In this document: piece by piece, positions 46,801 to 59,177 of the stretch
Layout: every line of letters begins with the position of its first letter
How positions within the stretch are numbered: the first letter of the stretch is position 1
Assembly: GCA_963969595.1 (NCBI GenBank)
Contig: OZ018412.1
Span: forward strand, 16,370,501 to 16,434,500
DNA from: Neckera pumila
Lineage: Eukaryota; Streptophyta; Bryopsida; Hypnales; Neckeraceae
DNA: 64,000 nt
Reading direction: 5' to 3'
Made by a program: the position numbers and the translations under genes
Notes under the pieces: generated by a model
What the model saw: the letters and a program-made list of their open reading frames with translations, nothing else
Told to the model about the DNA's origin: nothing
The model's database searches: none

Positions 46801-47942
46801 GGAGAAATTAATAGGAGCCGACAAGTTAATTTAGTGTGCAAAATAATTATGCAATGCGCTTCGTAGGGGATGGTAACTGTGAAGCTCAAGAATGTTATGA
46901 AAGAAAAAACTAACTCAAATGAATTATTAAAACAAAACAAACATGCAGAACTCAAAAAAAGAATCTATATTTGTGACCAACAACAAAAGCCAGGCTCATC
47001 CTTTCACCTTAGAGTCGAGCAATATGAAGGGTCACGCAATGAGTGTTAAGCGAGAAGCCATATTCTATCTCACCTGAAGAATAGTAACCAGATAACTAGC
47101 AAGGCTACGGCTAATGCTTGCCGCTCCAATGTGATAATCCAGCATAAGATGGCAGAAAACCAGAAACGCCGTGAGCTCATTGAAGGTGGAATATGAATAT
47201 AAGTACGCGCCTCCAACCAGAGCTGGAAACCGACTTGAAAGTTCCGCATAGCTGAGAGCGTTTGGCACGCACGCAGCTGCCGCCAATGCAAAACTCAACA
47301 CAACACCTACATATAACAGGCAAACACTGGCCGATTAAAAGTTGCTCAAGAGACGAAAAAATGCATCGTCATCAGGTTCATAACAATCAAACGATGAAAT
47401 CAAATCAAATCATAAACACAACACTAAAATGACTGAAATGACTTTCAATTAAAGAAATCTTCCTTACTACAGAATTTCGAGAATCGGCTGATTATACTTC
47501 CAGCAAGAAAATGAATACCGACTCAAATTTGCACCAACAAGAACAAAAAAAATCCGCGGAAAGGCTATGAACAGAACATTTCGACAGAAGATGAGCGCAC
47601 AGCTCAAAAATTCAACCAAAGGGTACCGAAACGAAACGAAACGAAACGAAACGAAACGAAGCCTTTGATAAAAAAAAAAGCAAGATATGTACCTGGCCCT
47701 GCATCGTGAGCCACGGTGCCCGTGATCACAAAAATGCCTGCACCAATGGACGCGCCAACTCCCAGAAGGATGAGATCCGCGAGCCCTAATTTGCGAATGA
47801 GACCGGGGCCAGCGTTCCCTCCGTCTCGCTTCGCCAGAGTGTCGTTCGTAAACAGAGACGGCGGATGTTTGACGCGCAGTGCGGAAGCGGAGAATTGAGA
47901 CCACCACGATCCCGCGCGACGACGCTGCAACAGAGAAGCCAT
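43810..47942 (-). CDS. CAT9: Cationic amino acid transporter, CAT9-like
   Basis: Nine exons on the minus strand: 47942-47693, 47306-47074, 46519-46343, 46137-45961, 45773-45549, 45354-45178, 44916-44665, 44519-44430, 43983-43810; 584 aa, phases consistent. Seen: hydrophilic N-terminus with WWSQFSASALR, TM1 with GVGASIGAGIF (61-71, the APC-family substrate-binding loop), SYAELSSRFP after TM2, AYVGFDAVANSAEE (261-274), RLYLGLGRDGLLP, C-terminal TMs including PPGFACPWVPLLPVLSIG. About 12-14 hydrophobic segments are expected. Known for the family: uptake or vacuolar/endosomal movement of basic and other amino acids. The C-terminus (SSSEHSPLSYKAPFVDSDTS) could carry sorting signals. Length matches plant CATs (~570-640 aa). 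Family certain; the CAT9 subgroup is inferred from the N-terminal motif and remembered homologues. Confidence 0.9.
47626..47661 (+). repeat. (CGAAA)n microsatellite in CAT intron 1
   Basis: About seven near-perfect CGAAA units, 30 bp inside the first intron from its donor. Confidence 0.9.
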
Positions 47943-48240
47943 CGCGAGCGCGCTCGCTCGCGCGGAGGAAAACCGATCACAGACAGCGCCAGACAGCGAA
48001 AACGAAATGAGATTTTTTGGAATTAGTAATAAGTTATGCTTAGAGGATCGGAGAGGACGCCCCGGCCGGTCGGACCTCCCGCAAGGGCAACAATTTGGAC
48101 ATCATGGATCAGCGCCATCGCTGGTCCGAAGCAAGGAAAGAGGAGTTTGGCTGGCTGCGTGCGAGGGAGGGGCTTTCAGCTTTGCAGTCCGATATTTTGG
48201 TGAAGTTGCTAATCTGGCTTCTACACCGAATAGGGGGTAT
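47943..48240 (-). promoter_or_regulatory. GC-rich upstream region of the CAT gene
   Basis: GC-rich (GCGAGCGCGCTCGCTCGCGC at 47945; CGCCCCGGCCGGTCGGACC at 48059) immediately upstream of the start codon, dropping to AT-rich after 48245. A TATATAAATA at ~48278 reads as TATTTATATA on the minus strand and could be a distant TATA element, ~330 nt from the ATG. Confidence 0.45.
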
Positions 48241-49260
48241 TAAGGGGATCCATACTAATTAATCGACATCTCGCACTATATAAATATCTACATTTATTGC
48301 ACATCAATAGTTATTGAAATGTGCGGGGACTGTACATCATCTTTGAAATATCTACAGTTTTTAAGGATAAGTCCCTTTAAGTTTTTGGTCTCCTTAATAC
48401 CCCTATTCAGGTGTACTAAGGAACCCTGGAAGCCAAAAGAATGTTGAAATCCATTTTAGGGTGACCCTTGAAGGAAGGAATGGCCCTGTGCCCATGGATT
48501 TGAGCTTCTATCTGTTTGCTGCCATTTTGCAATTAGGCTTAACCCTTAAAGGACGGACCTATGACCACTGATTTCAAGCCTCACTACCCATCACTCAATT
48601 TGCTACCATTTTGCAATTAGATATGTATAAAAATTTTATATTTATTTTTCACAGTTGAAATTGCATGTCTTCTTTACTTCTCAAAAATTTTAGATTTTCC
48701 TGAAATTCTTTTAAGAAAAAGTTAAAGAAAAATCATATCAAACAGAAAATTGTTTCAAAAAATCTGCAAATTTCACTATGTGTGTATATTACAATGAAAA
48801 ACATCATAGTATAAAATCAACTTCAGTGTCATTCTATAATTAGAAAATATTAGACATTGAAAATACATCCAAAGTTCAAATTGCAATAAAATATTCAATA
48901 TTAGGAATTTTTTTCAAAATTCAAACTGGAGTAGAAGCTAGAATAGATGACCTTCATTTTGATAGATGGGCTCAAACTCAAAAAATATCATTTTTGTGGA
49001 GAAATTTCAGATTTAGAGCAAGGAACAACAACTTTCTCAAATACACTAAAATAGCATATTTTTGTGATCCGTTGTTTTTACTAACTTCTCATTACATGAA
49101 GAGAAACACTCGTAAGACTACAAACACAGTTGAATATTCTTCATAACCTAACATGAAAAGTCAACAAGAAAAATCCGGATGAAAAAGTACTTTCAAACTC
49201 TATCCAATTCTTTACTTAGTCATCCAAATGCCACAAAATGGCGTTGGCGTCGTTCTTCGG
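48241..49260. other. AT-rich DNA with a TTAA-type repeat end
   Basis: TTAACCCTTAAAGGACGGAC at 48539 has the outer sequence of family B, but the interior differs (CTATGACCACTGATTTC) and no right end was found. Otherwise nothing recognised. Confidence 0.45.
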
Positions 49261-49934
49261 TTAAACGGTAAAGCGGGCTTTTTGCTACCAATGAATGACA
49301 GGGAATCTCCTGTATAGGATAGAAGTGCAACTATTCATCTATAGAATTTTGTTGTAAAAAGAGAAAGTCTTCTGCAGTAGTTTGACCTCCATTGAGCACT
49401 TTTGTTTTTTTGAAAGTAGATGATGTCATACAGTGCCTCAAAGGATGATTTCCATGGTCACTCACCCGGTGTTCAAAGGATTAATTCTTGGAGGACGGAC
49501 TGGTGACCATGGAAATCATCCCTTTGGATACCGTGGAATTCATTGGCTTAATAAATTTTAAAATCACTCATTGGAAGTCCAACTATTGTAGAAGACCTAC
49601 CCTTTTTATTACAAAAATCCAAAGATGAACAGTTGCACTTCTTCTTCAGCAGAAGGATTCTCTGTCATAAATTGGACACAAAAAAATGCGGTGTTGTTTA
49701 TGGGTTAACCCTGTAAGGACAAGCTGGTCTTCAAAGAAATTGTCTTTTTTTTATACATTGTGAATCATCTACTTTAAGAAAACCAGATATACTCATTGGA
49801 AGTCAAGCTACTATATAAGGCTAGCTCTTTTTGCACAAAATTCCAAGGATGAATAATTGCACTTCTGTCTTATATGAAAGTATTTTCTATCTACCATTGG
49901 ACATAAAATGTCTGCGGCAATATTACAAGGTTAA
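49261..49934. mobile_element. Intact (-,+,+) array of three family B units
   Basis: TTAA occurs at 49261, 49481, 49705 and 49931, each shared by neighbouring units: 49261-49484 (minus), 49481-49708 (plus), 49705-49934 (plus). Each unit is ~225-230 bp. Plus units begin near TTAA-CCCTGTAAGGACAAGCTGG and contain GATGAACAGTTGCACTTC or close variants. Units 1 and 2 together form a ~445 bp palindrome centred on the TTAA at 49481. No ORF. Same order as the interrupted array at 31102-32883. Confidence 0.75.
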
Positions 49935-52320
49935 AGTGTCTACTCTTAAACGACCATTTAAGCCTACCTAATTCATCATTGACGGTAATAGATATTTCAA
50001 GCTATATGTCACTTATTCTTAGATAGGGGTGGCATTTAAAACACAAATGCTTTTAGAGCAGGCTACCTTAAATATAAATGAAAGTTTTTACATTTGATTT
50101 TTGGAGTTGAAATCCCAAGTCTTCTATTATATGTGCTAAACATTTCAATTTTATTTTGTGAAAACTTGACATTACAGTGAATTTTTTAAAGAAAAAGTGA
50201 AGAAAATTCATATTAAATTGCAAAGATGTTTTTATAAAATATAATTTAGAATAATAATTTAATGATGACTTTCAAATGAAAGATGTAAAATGCAAATGTT
50301 CCCACCAAAACTAAAAATTTCAACACAAGTGTATTTTGTAATGTAGAACATCATGATATAAAACAAAGTTACCTTGTTCTTAGACAAATGCATACTATGT
50401 TGTGGTCCACTATGGAATGTCATAGTCTACAATTCCAAGTGCTTAGAATTTCATTCATCGAATTTGATTAAATTAAAACACACAAGTAACGAGGAGGACT
50501 TGTGTTTTACATTGTGTACTTGATACCTTACAGGTTAGTTAACACAATACCTTTTATTATGCAAGGGAAGAACTTAATTATTCACTTTATAAAGATTGTC
50601 ACTGTTTACGGGCATTTTATTGCTACCCTAGGAATAACGCATACACAACTAGGTTCTTAGTATTTTTGTTGATAAAATCCTAGTGGGTGTCTAAATGTGT
50701 AATCCAATTATATCTTCCAAGCAATGGATCTTGTTATTGTTTCCTAATCCTAATTCTCTTACTTTTATTTGCTATTCAAATTCCAAAACATATTAGTAAT
50801 TGCAGTCGATTTTGACTATGACAGTTATAATAAAGAATCAATAAAAGTTAATCAAGCAAATAAATGAATTAGCCTAAGTTGTAGAGCTTGTTTTGCCCTT
50901 TCCAAATAATAAGAAAACCAAATTTTTACCTAGATCCCTAATGGATAATTGCGGATAAAGTTTGACCCTAAATCTAACTTCTAAAACTTCATCTGTTGAT
51001 TTTTGAGGTTCTAACTATAAAAATTGAATGCAGATTTTTGGATTATTTTCTATTTTTTATCTTCTACTACTAAGTTCTGACTTTGACTTGGTTTGATCAA
51101 CTTTGATTGACTTTCATCCAATTCTATCTACTTTTGATTAGAACTCTACTTTATTCTAGTTATTTTAATATTGATCTAATTTTAAAGATAAAAATAGTTT
51201 TGAAATCCTAAAAATATTTTTTCTTAGATTCTAATCCTAACTTGATCTTTGATTATTCTTTGATAAGTTCTAGAATGTCTTCTTACTATTTCTATTGAAA
51301 GTTGGGTTTTATTTTCACTTCTAGAGTTAAAAAATTCTACCTCAAATGCCTTGATTTTGATTTTTTGAAAGAAAAAAATAATTCCACTTTTGACCTTTTG
51401 AGTAAAAATGGTTTGTAGTGAAAGTTTGACCATTGTCCGGTTCACCAAAGTTATTCCATTAATTTTTCTTACCCTTGAATTCCAAATTACTTCTATCTAT
51501 TATCTTTGACTTTTATTTTAATCTAGATTTTAAAATTTCTTTTAAGATTTCTTTGGATGATATTTAATATTTCATCTATTTTTACTATAACTTTTCATTT
51601 GAGGTTATTTTTGATGATTTTTTCTAATTGTTGTGGTAAAAATCTTTTTAAAAAATACTACGATAATTTCTAACTTCTAATTTCACTTTTGGATTTTTTA
51701 AATTCCTACGAGTTAACTCTAATTCTAACTTTTAATTCAAATGTTAAATTATAATCAAATTATTTTGATGGAAATTTTGAGAAAAGAATTCAATCATTGA
51801 CTTGGAATTTGGTAGCTTCAATGATTCCATTTTTGCTGATGGCAACCACAATGTCGTTGTATGCTCCATCCATCTCCATTTCAACTTCTTTGTATTTGAA
51901 TGTTGTATTTAAGAGACTCATGCGACAATTTGAATACGCCAAGGTTTCTTCCTTTCAATTCTTCCTTCTTTTCTTTTTCTTCCTACTTCTTTCGAATGTT
52001 GTCTTTTTCTTTTAAGATATTTTTTGGGAATAAAATCCTATAAATCTAATCAAATCTAATTTTGCTAATGTTTTGCTAATGGTTCTAAAAGTCAAACCAG
52101 CTTGAAGATAAGCTTGTTAACCTTTTCCTACTAATCAATAACTAATTTCTACAACTATTCTAAAGTCACACTCTTATTTTCTTTGTTTATTCCTTTTGTC
52201 TTTTAACCAAATACTGACTATGGTTAAGAAAGTTAAACTTTCTATGCAAGTGGACTAAAATCGCAAATCTTCTTCTTCTACTATCTAAATGTTAGCATTA
52301 GAAGGAATTCAAGGGTTTGG
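49935..52320. other. AT-rich intergenic DNA, nothing recognised
   Basis: 2.4 kb of very AT-rich sequence with long pyrimidine tracts (TTCTTCCTTCTTTTC around 51955-52010). No ORF with recognisable similarity. Confidence 0.45.
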
Positions 52321-53280
52321 AGGGCTCTGAGTTCCCCTGTGTTCTGCTGTGTTCCCAGACTGCGGGAACGCAGCTCCAGTAGTTGGTTGCCGTGGCACAG
52401 CGACTGCCACATCATTTTTTTTTTATTTTAAAAATACTTAAAATGATGTTTTGATAATCCTTTTTTATTTATTTAAAAAAAAAAAAAAAATGTGACACGC
52501 CCATACCAATGCAGCAGGTTTCTTTGGGCAAAATTTCGCACTTGTCAGACTGTTTCAGCCTGTCGGACGCCCTCCCTCCAGATTTGCTCCAGTGGTTTGG
52601 AGGCTTCTGGCGACACTTGTCCAAAAAAAAACACTGGTTCATTGACTCTGGCCAAATTGGGGAACGGACCTGAAATGGCCCTCCAAGATCCCCAATCCCA
52701 TCTAATGTTTTCAACTTCAAAGCTTTGTATTTGCAAGTTTGCAATTTGATCTGGATGGAGTCCAATGATTGAATTCGAAATTGTGTGAGTCAGTTTGGTA
52801 ACCAAAGAGTGACCAGAAGGAAACCAGAGGGCAAGGCCACCAAATGAGGTTCGGTATGGCCTGTTTAATCAACTGGTTGAGTCATCTAGGATGATTTTCA
52901 ACTCTTGAGTGATCAGATGTGTGCTGGCTCTCCTTGCTTGCCCTTCCTCAACTAAATGGTATAAATTATTGTTTGGAATTTTGGAATTCCAGACCATCTC
53001 TGCCTTGTGAGATTTTGTCCTTGTTTAAGCTTTTTTGGAAGACAATTTCAGTGTAAAGGGAGCTCCAAGTACTAATTTTTCAAGCTTCAGGCTCGACTTC
53101 ACCCATACAAATCTCTTAGTTTTTTGGAACAAAAAACTAATTAAGGTATAACTACCTCCATGTCTGTCCCAATGTCTAATTTTCAGTAACTGGCTTCAAT
53201 ACCAAAGAACAGGTTTTTTATTTTAAAATCAAAATTTGGGACCCAAACTGGGTATCATCCCGTTTTTTGATTTGATCTAC
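52321..53280. other. Balanced-composition block around an A15 tract
   Basis: Flanks are AT-rich, but 52330-52400 and 52500-53000 are GC-balanced. They are separated by AT-rich DNA ending in a run of 15 A at ~52475-52490 directly before TGTGACACGCCC. It contains a small stem, GTTCCC-AGACTGC-GGGAAC, at ~52352. Overlapping ~90-codon ORFs on both strands show no recognisable similarity. Possibly decayed retroposon sequence. Confidence 0.3.
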
Positions 53281-53482
53281 AATTAGGTTGCCCTAGACTA
53301 ATATCTTGACATTTTACACTATATCAATATCAGAACATGTGTACTATATAGGATGGTACATTGATTCATGGCTCGGGATTAAAGAATGATTTCTGCCTCC
53401 ATCTGGACAAGCCATGAGTCATGAGGTAACATGAGGTAACTTCTCTGGAGTAAGGCAACCTAATTGTCAAGGCAACCCAGCT
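53281..53482. mobile_element. Second copy of the GGTTGCC-ended MITE
   Basis: AATTAGGTTGCCCTAGACTAAT at the left mirrors TTGTCAAGGCAACCCAG at the right. The interior shares TGATTCATGGCTC and TCATGAGGTAACATGAGGTA with 32462-32702. About 40 bp shorter than copy 1. Confidence 0.72.
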
Positions 53483-54833
53483 TTATCATTTGGTGTAGAT
53501 GATGGCATGTGGGAATCTGGATACCGAGTCATTCAAGTGACCTGCTGGCCTTCCAACTTGCTGGTTCTGACCTACTGGCCAGTGGCTGGATGGGGGCTAA
53601 GGGTTGGGCTGGCTTCCACTTAGTTTTGTTGTTTGGCTTCTGGACTTACAACTGAAAATCTTGGCCGTTGCTTGCCAACTTTGGTTCTTAAGCCAAACAT
53701 TTGGGTCTATATTGATAAAATGCTATATTGACATGTAACATACCTATTTTGATTTTACACTCTTTTTTGAGCTTTTGGATATAATTTTAAATTAAATTGT
53801 GAAATTGAAAGAAAAAAAAAACTAAAAATCCTAAGATAGTCTTCAGGAGACAACGACTTGAGGCACTTCTCATTGTAGAGCATGACTGAAGTGAATGAGA
53901 TCTAGATGATAGCCCGGCGGATGAGACCTGTCGCCATGGATAACTAAATACCTAAGTTGTGGATTAAACCTAGATGATAGCATCCTCCTCGAAGATGTTT
54001 ACACCTTTCAAAGTTACTCTATAGAAGTTTCGCCCTCTGTTTCCAACAAGCTTTGAACCCACGTAGACTCTTAACTCACTGACTTAGGTCAAGAATCACA
54101 TTAGCTATCTCAATAAAGGTAAGGTAACAACATCAAAATGTATTTGAATAAGGGCTTGAGCATGGTTCCTAATATTGAACCGTAAAAGCTTTTGTTGGGT
54201 GTAGTTGATAATATAAAGGAGACTCTAAATTCTCATTAAATGCAATTTTCAAACTCTATATGGATACACTAATGCTCAAAGTGCTAGACATAGGTGCACC
54301 TAAAATCAATCCTAAACTATCTTGTATGGAAGCTATTCATTTTAGGCAATATAAAGTGGACAATTTGCAAACAAGTCACAATTAAGTGTTGTTATCCCAA
54401 GAAGATCATTGTAGAATCTTAGATTACTCCATATAATTACTATTGTGGGATGTCAATTGGCATGGTCTATATGGGATTTGCCATAGAGAAAGAGCGTTCA
54501 TACAATGCAAGAACCCTCATACAAAGTGAATGAATTTTGGATGAATGTGATGAAAATTTGGTGAACATTGAGAGAGATTTAGATAGAATTTGGATGCAAT
54601 GTAGATGAAAGTTCAATGAAAGCTACATGACAAATCCCACAATTTGAGAGAGTATGAAAATAGTGTAGACCACATTATATTTGCTTTTATGTACATTGCT
54701 ACTGTATTAGTGTGCCTTGCAAATTCGCATAACTCCAAAATTAGTGCAAGTTAGTCTTATTACTGCAAGGCGTGCTAATTGCAGTAGCGTGAGTAGTAAA
54801 TACATTTGAGTATCTTCAAGGGTTGCAGAATGG
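53483..54833. other. Intergenic DNA and 3' flank of the SERINC gene
   Basis: 54461-54673 is weakly bounded by TGGTCTATATGGGATTTG and its approximate inverse (CAAATCCCAC... GTAGACCA), which could be another MITE. No protein-coding signal seen. Confidence 0.35.
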
Positions 54834-57800
54834 TCACGAACTGAAGTCCCTATTCTTCAGCAAAAAGGGCCCTACCATTATCCAAACTGTAAAACAAACA
54901 CAAGTATGTGGTATGTCAGGAGAATGTTCAACCAATAGACTAAACAAACAGCTTGATTCAGCTTACTCACAGTAGAACGCAACAGGCTTGTGGACCGCAT
55001 TGAAAACCAATAATCAGTTTCAGAAACTATCTAGGATTACACTCCTTCCAGGAGTGTATCGCAAATTGGATCGCAAAGGCTTTGGATTATGTTGACTATC
55101 CTCAGACCTAAACCTCAGATCATCTCATTAGATGACAAATGAGAAGAGTAGAAGAGAAGGGAACTTACTGTACAAGGCAGCAGCGAGCCACTGATTGACA
55201 ATCTTCACCCACGTACTGGTCCAACCAACATCAATGCTCCACCTGCACGTTAGATAGTAGACATATTAGACACTACTACAGTAGAATGCATGGACTGAGT
55301 TTTAATGTGCTTGAAAGACTTCGCATTCAAGAATTCTTGCAACGCAAAAGGTCCAGGATAAGATTGCAAAGAAAGGCCTCGAGATATGAAAGAATAGCAC
55401 AGGTTCAACTGGACAAAAAGTTATATTTGCCAACCCTGACGCTCAAGTTCCAGTGTCGAGAAAAAATAAGGCCAAACGCAAGGGAAACACGCAACTGAAA
55501 GACGATCCTTACTTGTGCATTGTTTGGTGCAGATTCCAGCCCACAAAAAGCATGGCGAAGTACATTGCACCCATAGCAAAAACAAAATGGAAGAACCCGT
55601 AGCTATAAGGCAGCTTCTCATCTGACTGAGATTCACCTCTCTTTTTAAACTGAGAGTGCAAATAGAAATTTTGAGGTCAAGTTAGTGGGATATATCTTCA
55701 AAGCAGTCCAAAAGTAATCTTAGAATAAACACTTGAGCGGGTCTCAACTTTATAAGCTACGAAGATTCTTGCAGCTCCAATAAGTGCACTGCTACATGAT
55801 GAAAAGAAACAGTTTACTTCGAAATACGTCAACAAAAAAGTGAATGCAAACAGAAAGGGATTCCAAAAGTACCGAAAATGATTCAGAATCGATGCCGGTG
55901 GTATATGTAGCAAACACTATGGCTAAAAATGCAATCGCGAAACTCTGCAACAGCCGTCACAGCATTTCAGGGATTAGCCTTTAAAATCAACAACTAACTG
56001 AAAAAGATTGTGGAATCAAGAAATGTTCAAACTATCTTTCTTACACAGGAATATATACAGCAGAAGCTTGAAATTGGGTTTGATATCCTATTTCAACCAT
56101 GCCTGAAACGATGCATAGAACGGTATCAAATACGCTTAACTATTGAGACTTACAATAATAGTCAGCCAATCAGCCTTGCCAGTTTGGCGTTCTCGTGTAT
56201 TACAAGTCTCCGATAAGGGCTCACTGCACGTCAACACTTGTGAGTTAGCACAAAGATATGGACCCTCCGTTGTAAACCAGAAACTTTTCTCGTTCACAAG
56301 AGAAGTGTTGACTTGAACGAAAACGAAGATGCATGGCTTCTGCGACACCAGTACTACTACTCGGGGCAATGAAAGCCAGAGAAATATTCAGGCTATCTTC
56401 TGCTCTAGTTTCTTTGCAGGACGGAATCAGCTAATGCCAAGACAAGTTTGTTTCCCGATCCTCTCTGAACTCTCATACCCAGGGCTATTCATGTACAGCT
56501 AATAGATAACTAAGTCGAAGCACAAAGGACTGGTTGTTTACCTCATAATAGATGACCAGCAGAGAAATACAAGGTACAGTGACATGACCCCGGATGTCAA
56601 AAGGCCTGCATTAATCTGTAAGCAGCAAACAGTGCAATTTTGGCGTATCACTCCACAAAGGATTAATAGTGAGAATTGCGAGGAATATGCTCAAGTGCAT
56701 GGGACCCTCCCATTGCATAGCTATAATACCTTAGATAGTACTCCTTTCGCCCACCAAACGATTTTACTAAATTGATAACTGGGTACAAACGGAGAGCAGT
56801 TCTTACCTTCGAGTGCAGTGATATGCCAGTCATCACAATTACCAAAATCAGGGTCCATGTAATGAAAAAGATATTCAACCGGCACGTGACGCGTGGAGTA
56901 AACCACACATACATCAGTATTAACCCAGTAAACGTCAAGAGGTAGCATATCACTGAGACGAGCACGAGTGGAATACGGCTGCATACAAAATGTTTTTATA
57001 ATGTCAAAAAATATGCAAGCCCACAAAGACAATCGTGTAAAAAAGATAAAACACCATCAATGTCAAGGACACAAGTTTACAACAAATGTCATGGAAGCAA
57101 ATAACATGAGGAAGAGAAGTACATAAAAGGAAATAATGATTATGAAAGATGATTATCGATAATAATCTATTTATAATGAAGTATACTGCCACCATGTCTT
57201 CTAAATTATGACTCTTGTTGACCAATACAACTGAGTAAAAAATCACCAGCAGAAAGTTAAAACTGAAGATCACCAAAACAGATTGAAGCACAAGTTTTCC
57301 AATAATATACCACTGTCGCTCATTATCCGGAGATATCCAACTCTCATTCCAGATGTAGACAAAATTCACAATACTTAACAACTGGATAAGCAAGAAAATC
57401 CTGCAAAAACAAACAAGAGTCAGAAATAAGTAATGCAGGCAAACATCACGAAAACGATGGTACCTGGTAATTTTAATGATTTTACTGATTTAACACATGT
57501 ATTGCTGCATGCAACATCAGAATAACTCTACGTCATGATGAGCTCACAATATAGTTCTTCAAATTGACCACCCTACACAAATAATTGAATTACAGAAAGG
57601 AACCAGTACAGAATTAATTCATCAACGCCCTCTGTACGCATAAGTTAACAATAATCAAACTGAAAACGCTTACCCAGCACCAAATCTTGCGATCTCCCCT
57701 GCAGGTATACCATCAAAGATCAAGAGCACGACTTAAAATCAGTACAACCCTTCCCATGAACTCAGTTAGTGCCGAAAGCAGATCAAAATGTATCTATCAG

Positions 57801-58879
57801 TGCTGAACTATCTTCGAGAATTCAAAAATTTCACTAAAAATTTATGTGTGATCTGCTATAAGGAAATATTATTGTATGAATACTAAATCTCTACTCAAGT
57901 GTCCATTTCTTTTAGTGTCCTGTTTCTATGAAATGAATCATATTATCACCCCGACAAAAGCAAACGATTGAATGTCAGAGGAACCCGCACCATAGAACTG
58001 GATGACAACCGAGGGTAGGAAGAAAGGCACGATTGTAAAAACAATCCACAATATCGTTTTAAGAGGCCACCAGCCTGAATGCCATTTATCTCTTGGATCA
58101 TCTACTCTGGATGTTCCAACAGTTGAGAGATACATCAGCAAGAAAAACATCTGTTCCGCGAGTTAAGGTAATAAGCATCCTGAGTCCAAACCAAAACGTG
58201 CGAACCCAATCTGGACAGCTAAACAGCAACCCGGGGACTGTTAATTACAACAGACTTGAATAAGCATAGTAGAACGCCGACGACATTTCAGATTAAATTT
58301 GATCAAAAGGATACGAAGCACCCGAAACTAAGGCGGAGTACACCTTCTGAACCAAGACAGTTTGTATCGCCATCGCATCTTTTTAAATCTGCATGAAAGC
58401 AGAATAATATTCAACAAGTTAACAGCAAAAGTAAAAGGGCGTGAAAAACTTGTAACCCTACAAAACAGGTATGGTGGGAGATTCACCAAACCGTTATCCA
58501 TAAATCCAAAAATTGTCACCACCCCTCAACATATAAGCTTCAAACTAGCACTCACGTTCATAACCTATTTACAAATATTCAGAATATGTGATGATAATAA
58601 GAACAAACAAAAAATCTTCAAAAACGTAAGGAATGCGATGTGTCTGCACTGAAAGCTGTATAATAAAAACGTTTCACAGCCGCTAAGAAATAATCTCTGC
58701 AAGGGCATAGACTTACGTTGAAGGTCAGTGAGAGCTCTTTGGCTGTAGTCACGCGTAGTCCAAGCTAGTATGTTGGTAAGGAGAAAGAAGATGCCATAGA
58801 TGTATCGAGCATGCATCCGGTTCGGTCCCTCGCATGACAGGCAAATACACGATGCCGCTGTGCACCCCTCTGAAGACAT
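54834..58879 (-). CDS. SERINC/TMS family multi-pass membrane protein
   Basis: Twelve exons on the minus strand: 58879-58717, 58388-58315, 58150-57991, 57698-57674, 57400-57311, 56978-56807, 56615-56542, 56223-56154, 55944-55873, 55649-55513, 55242-55169, 54886-54834; 387 aa, all phases agree. Seen: ARYIYGIFFLLTNILAWTTRDY at TM1, CDGDTNCLGSEGVLRLSFG, the family hallmark FYGEIARFGAGIF (131-143), LNIFFITWTLILVIVM, INAGLLTSGVMS, SYGFFHFVFAMGAMYFAML, and C-terminal WSIDVGWTSTWVKIVNQWLA. About ten hydrophobic helices. Known for the family: originally linked to serine incorporation into membrane lipids, with lipid-scrambling activity shown for animal members; the plant role is unsettled. Exon 4 is 25 nt. 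Intron 2 is U12-type (separate entry). Family certain. Confidence 0.92.
58151..58314 (-). other. U12-type (minor spliceosome) intron in SERINC
   Basis: The donor reads GTATCCTTTT, matching the U12 consensus. TTACCTTAAC, one change from the U12 branch site TTCCTTAAC, ends 13 nt before the acceptor CGGAACAG. There is no polypyrimidine tract before the acceptor. Splicing here joins GVLRLSFGCF to MFFLLMYLST, the conserved family sequence, with correct phase. The in-frame TAA inside the branch site rules out read-through. Confidence 0.85.
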
Positions 58880-59177
58880 TGTCGCTCCAGTCGCACGCAC
58901 AGTCAACTCTTTTTCTTAATAAAGATTGACTTTCTTAGAAAGAACCTACACAAATTTTCTCACGGATAACATCATCAGGTACTCGGCAGGCATCTGTTCT
59001 TCCGCTCGTCAGCATGACGATTGCTTCTAGCAACATAATAAATAAGTGTGTGTGCATTGTAAAGACTTCAGTGTCGTTATCGAAAAGCAGACGTATATTG
59101 CCACGCAAACAGAGACCCTCCTTCAATCTCGAAAAGCTTCGAGAGAAAATAAGCACGCACTTAATGCCAGCGTATCT
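58880..59177 (-). promoter_or_regulatory. Immediate upstream region of SERINC
   Basis: Probably 5' UTR or core promoter. ORFs here on both strands show no recognisable similarity. Upstream of the ATG at 58879 the frame has no other ATG. Confidence 0.35.

Noticed and set aside
52469..52805. Overlapping ~90-codon ORFs on both strands
   Set aside because: No domain, ends in a poly-A/poly-T tract, and frames on both strands are equally open.
58315..58388. SERINC exon 2 ending at GTGTAC (58344)
   Set aside because: That donor leaves no in-frame acceptor; extending to GTATCCTTTT restores the conserved protein and phase.
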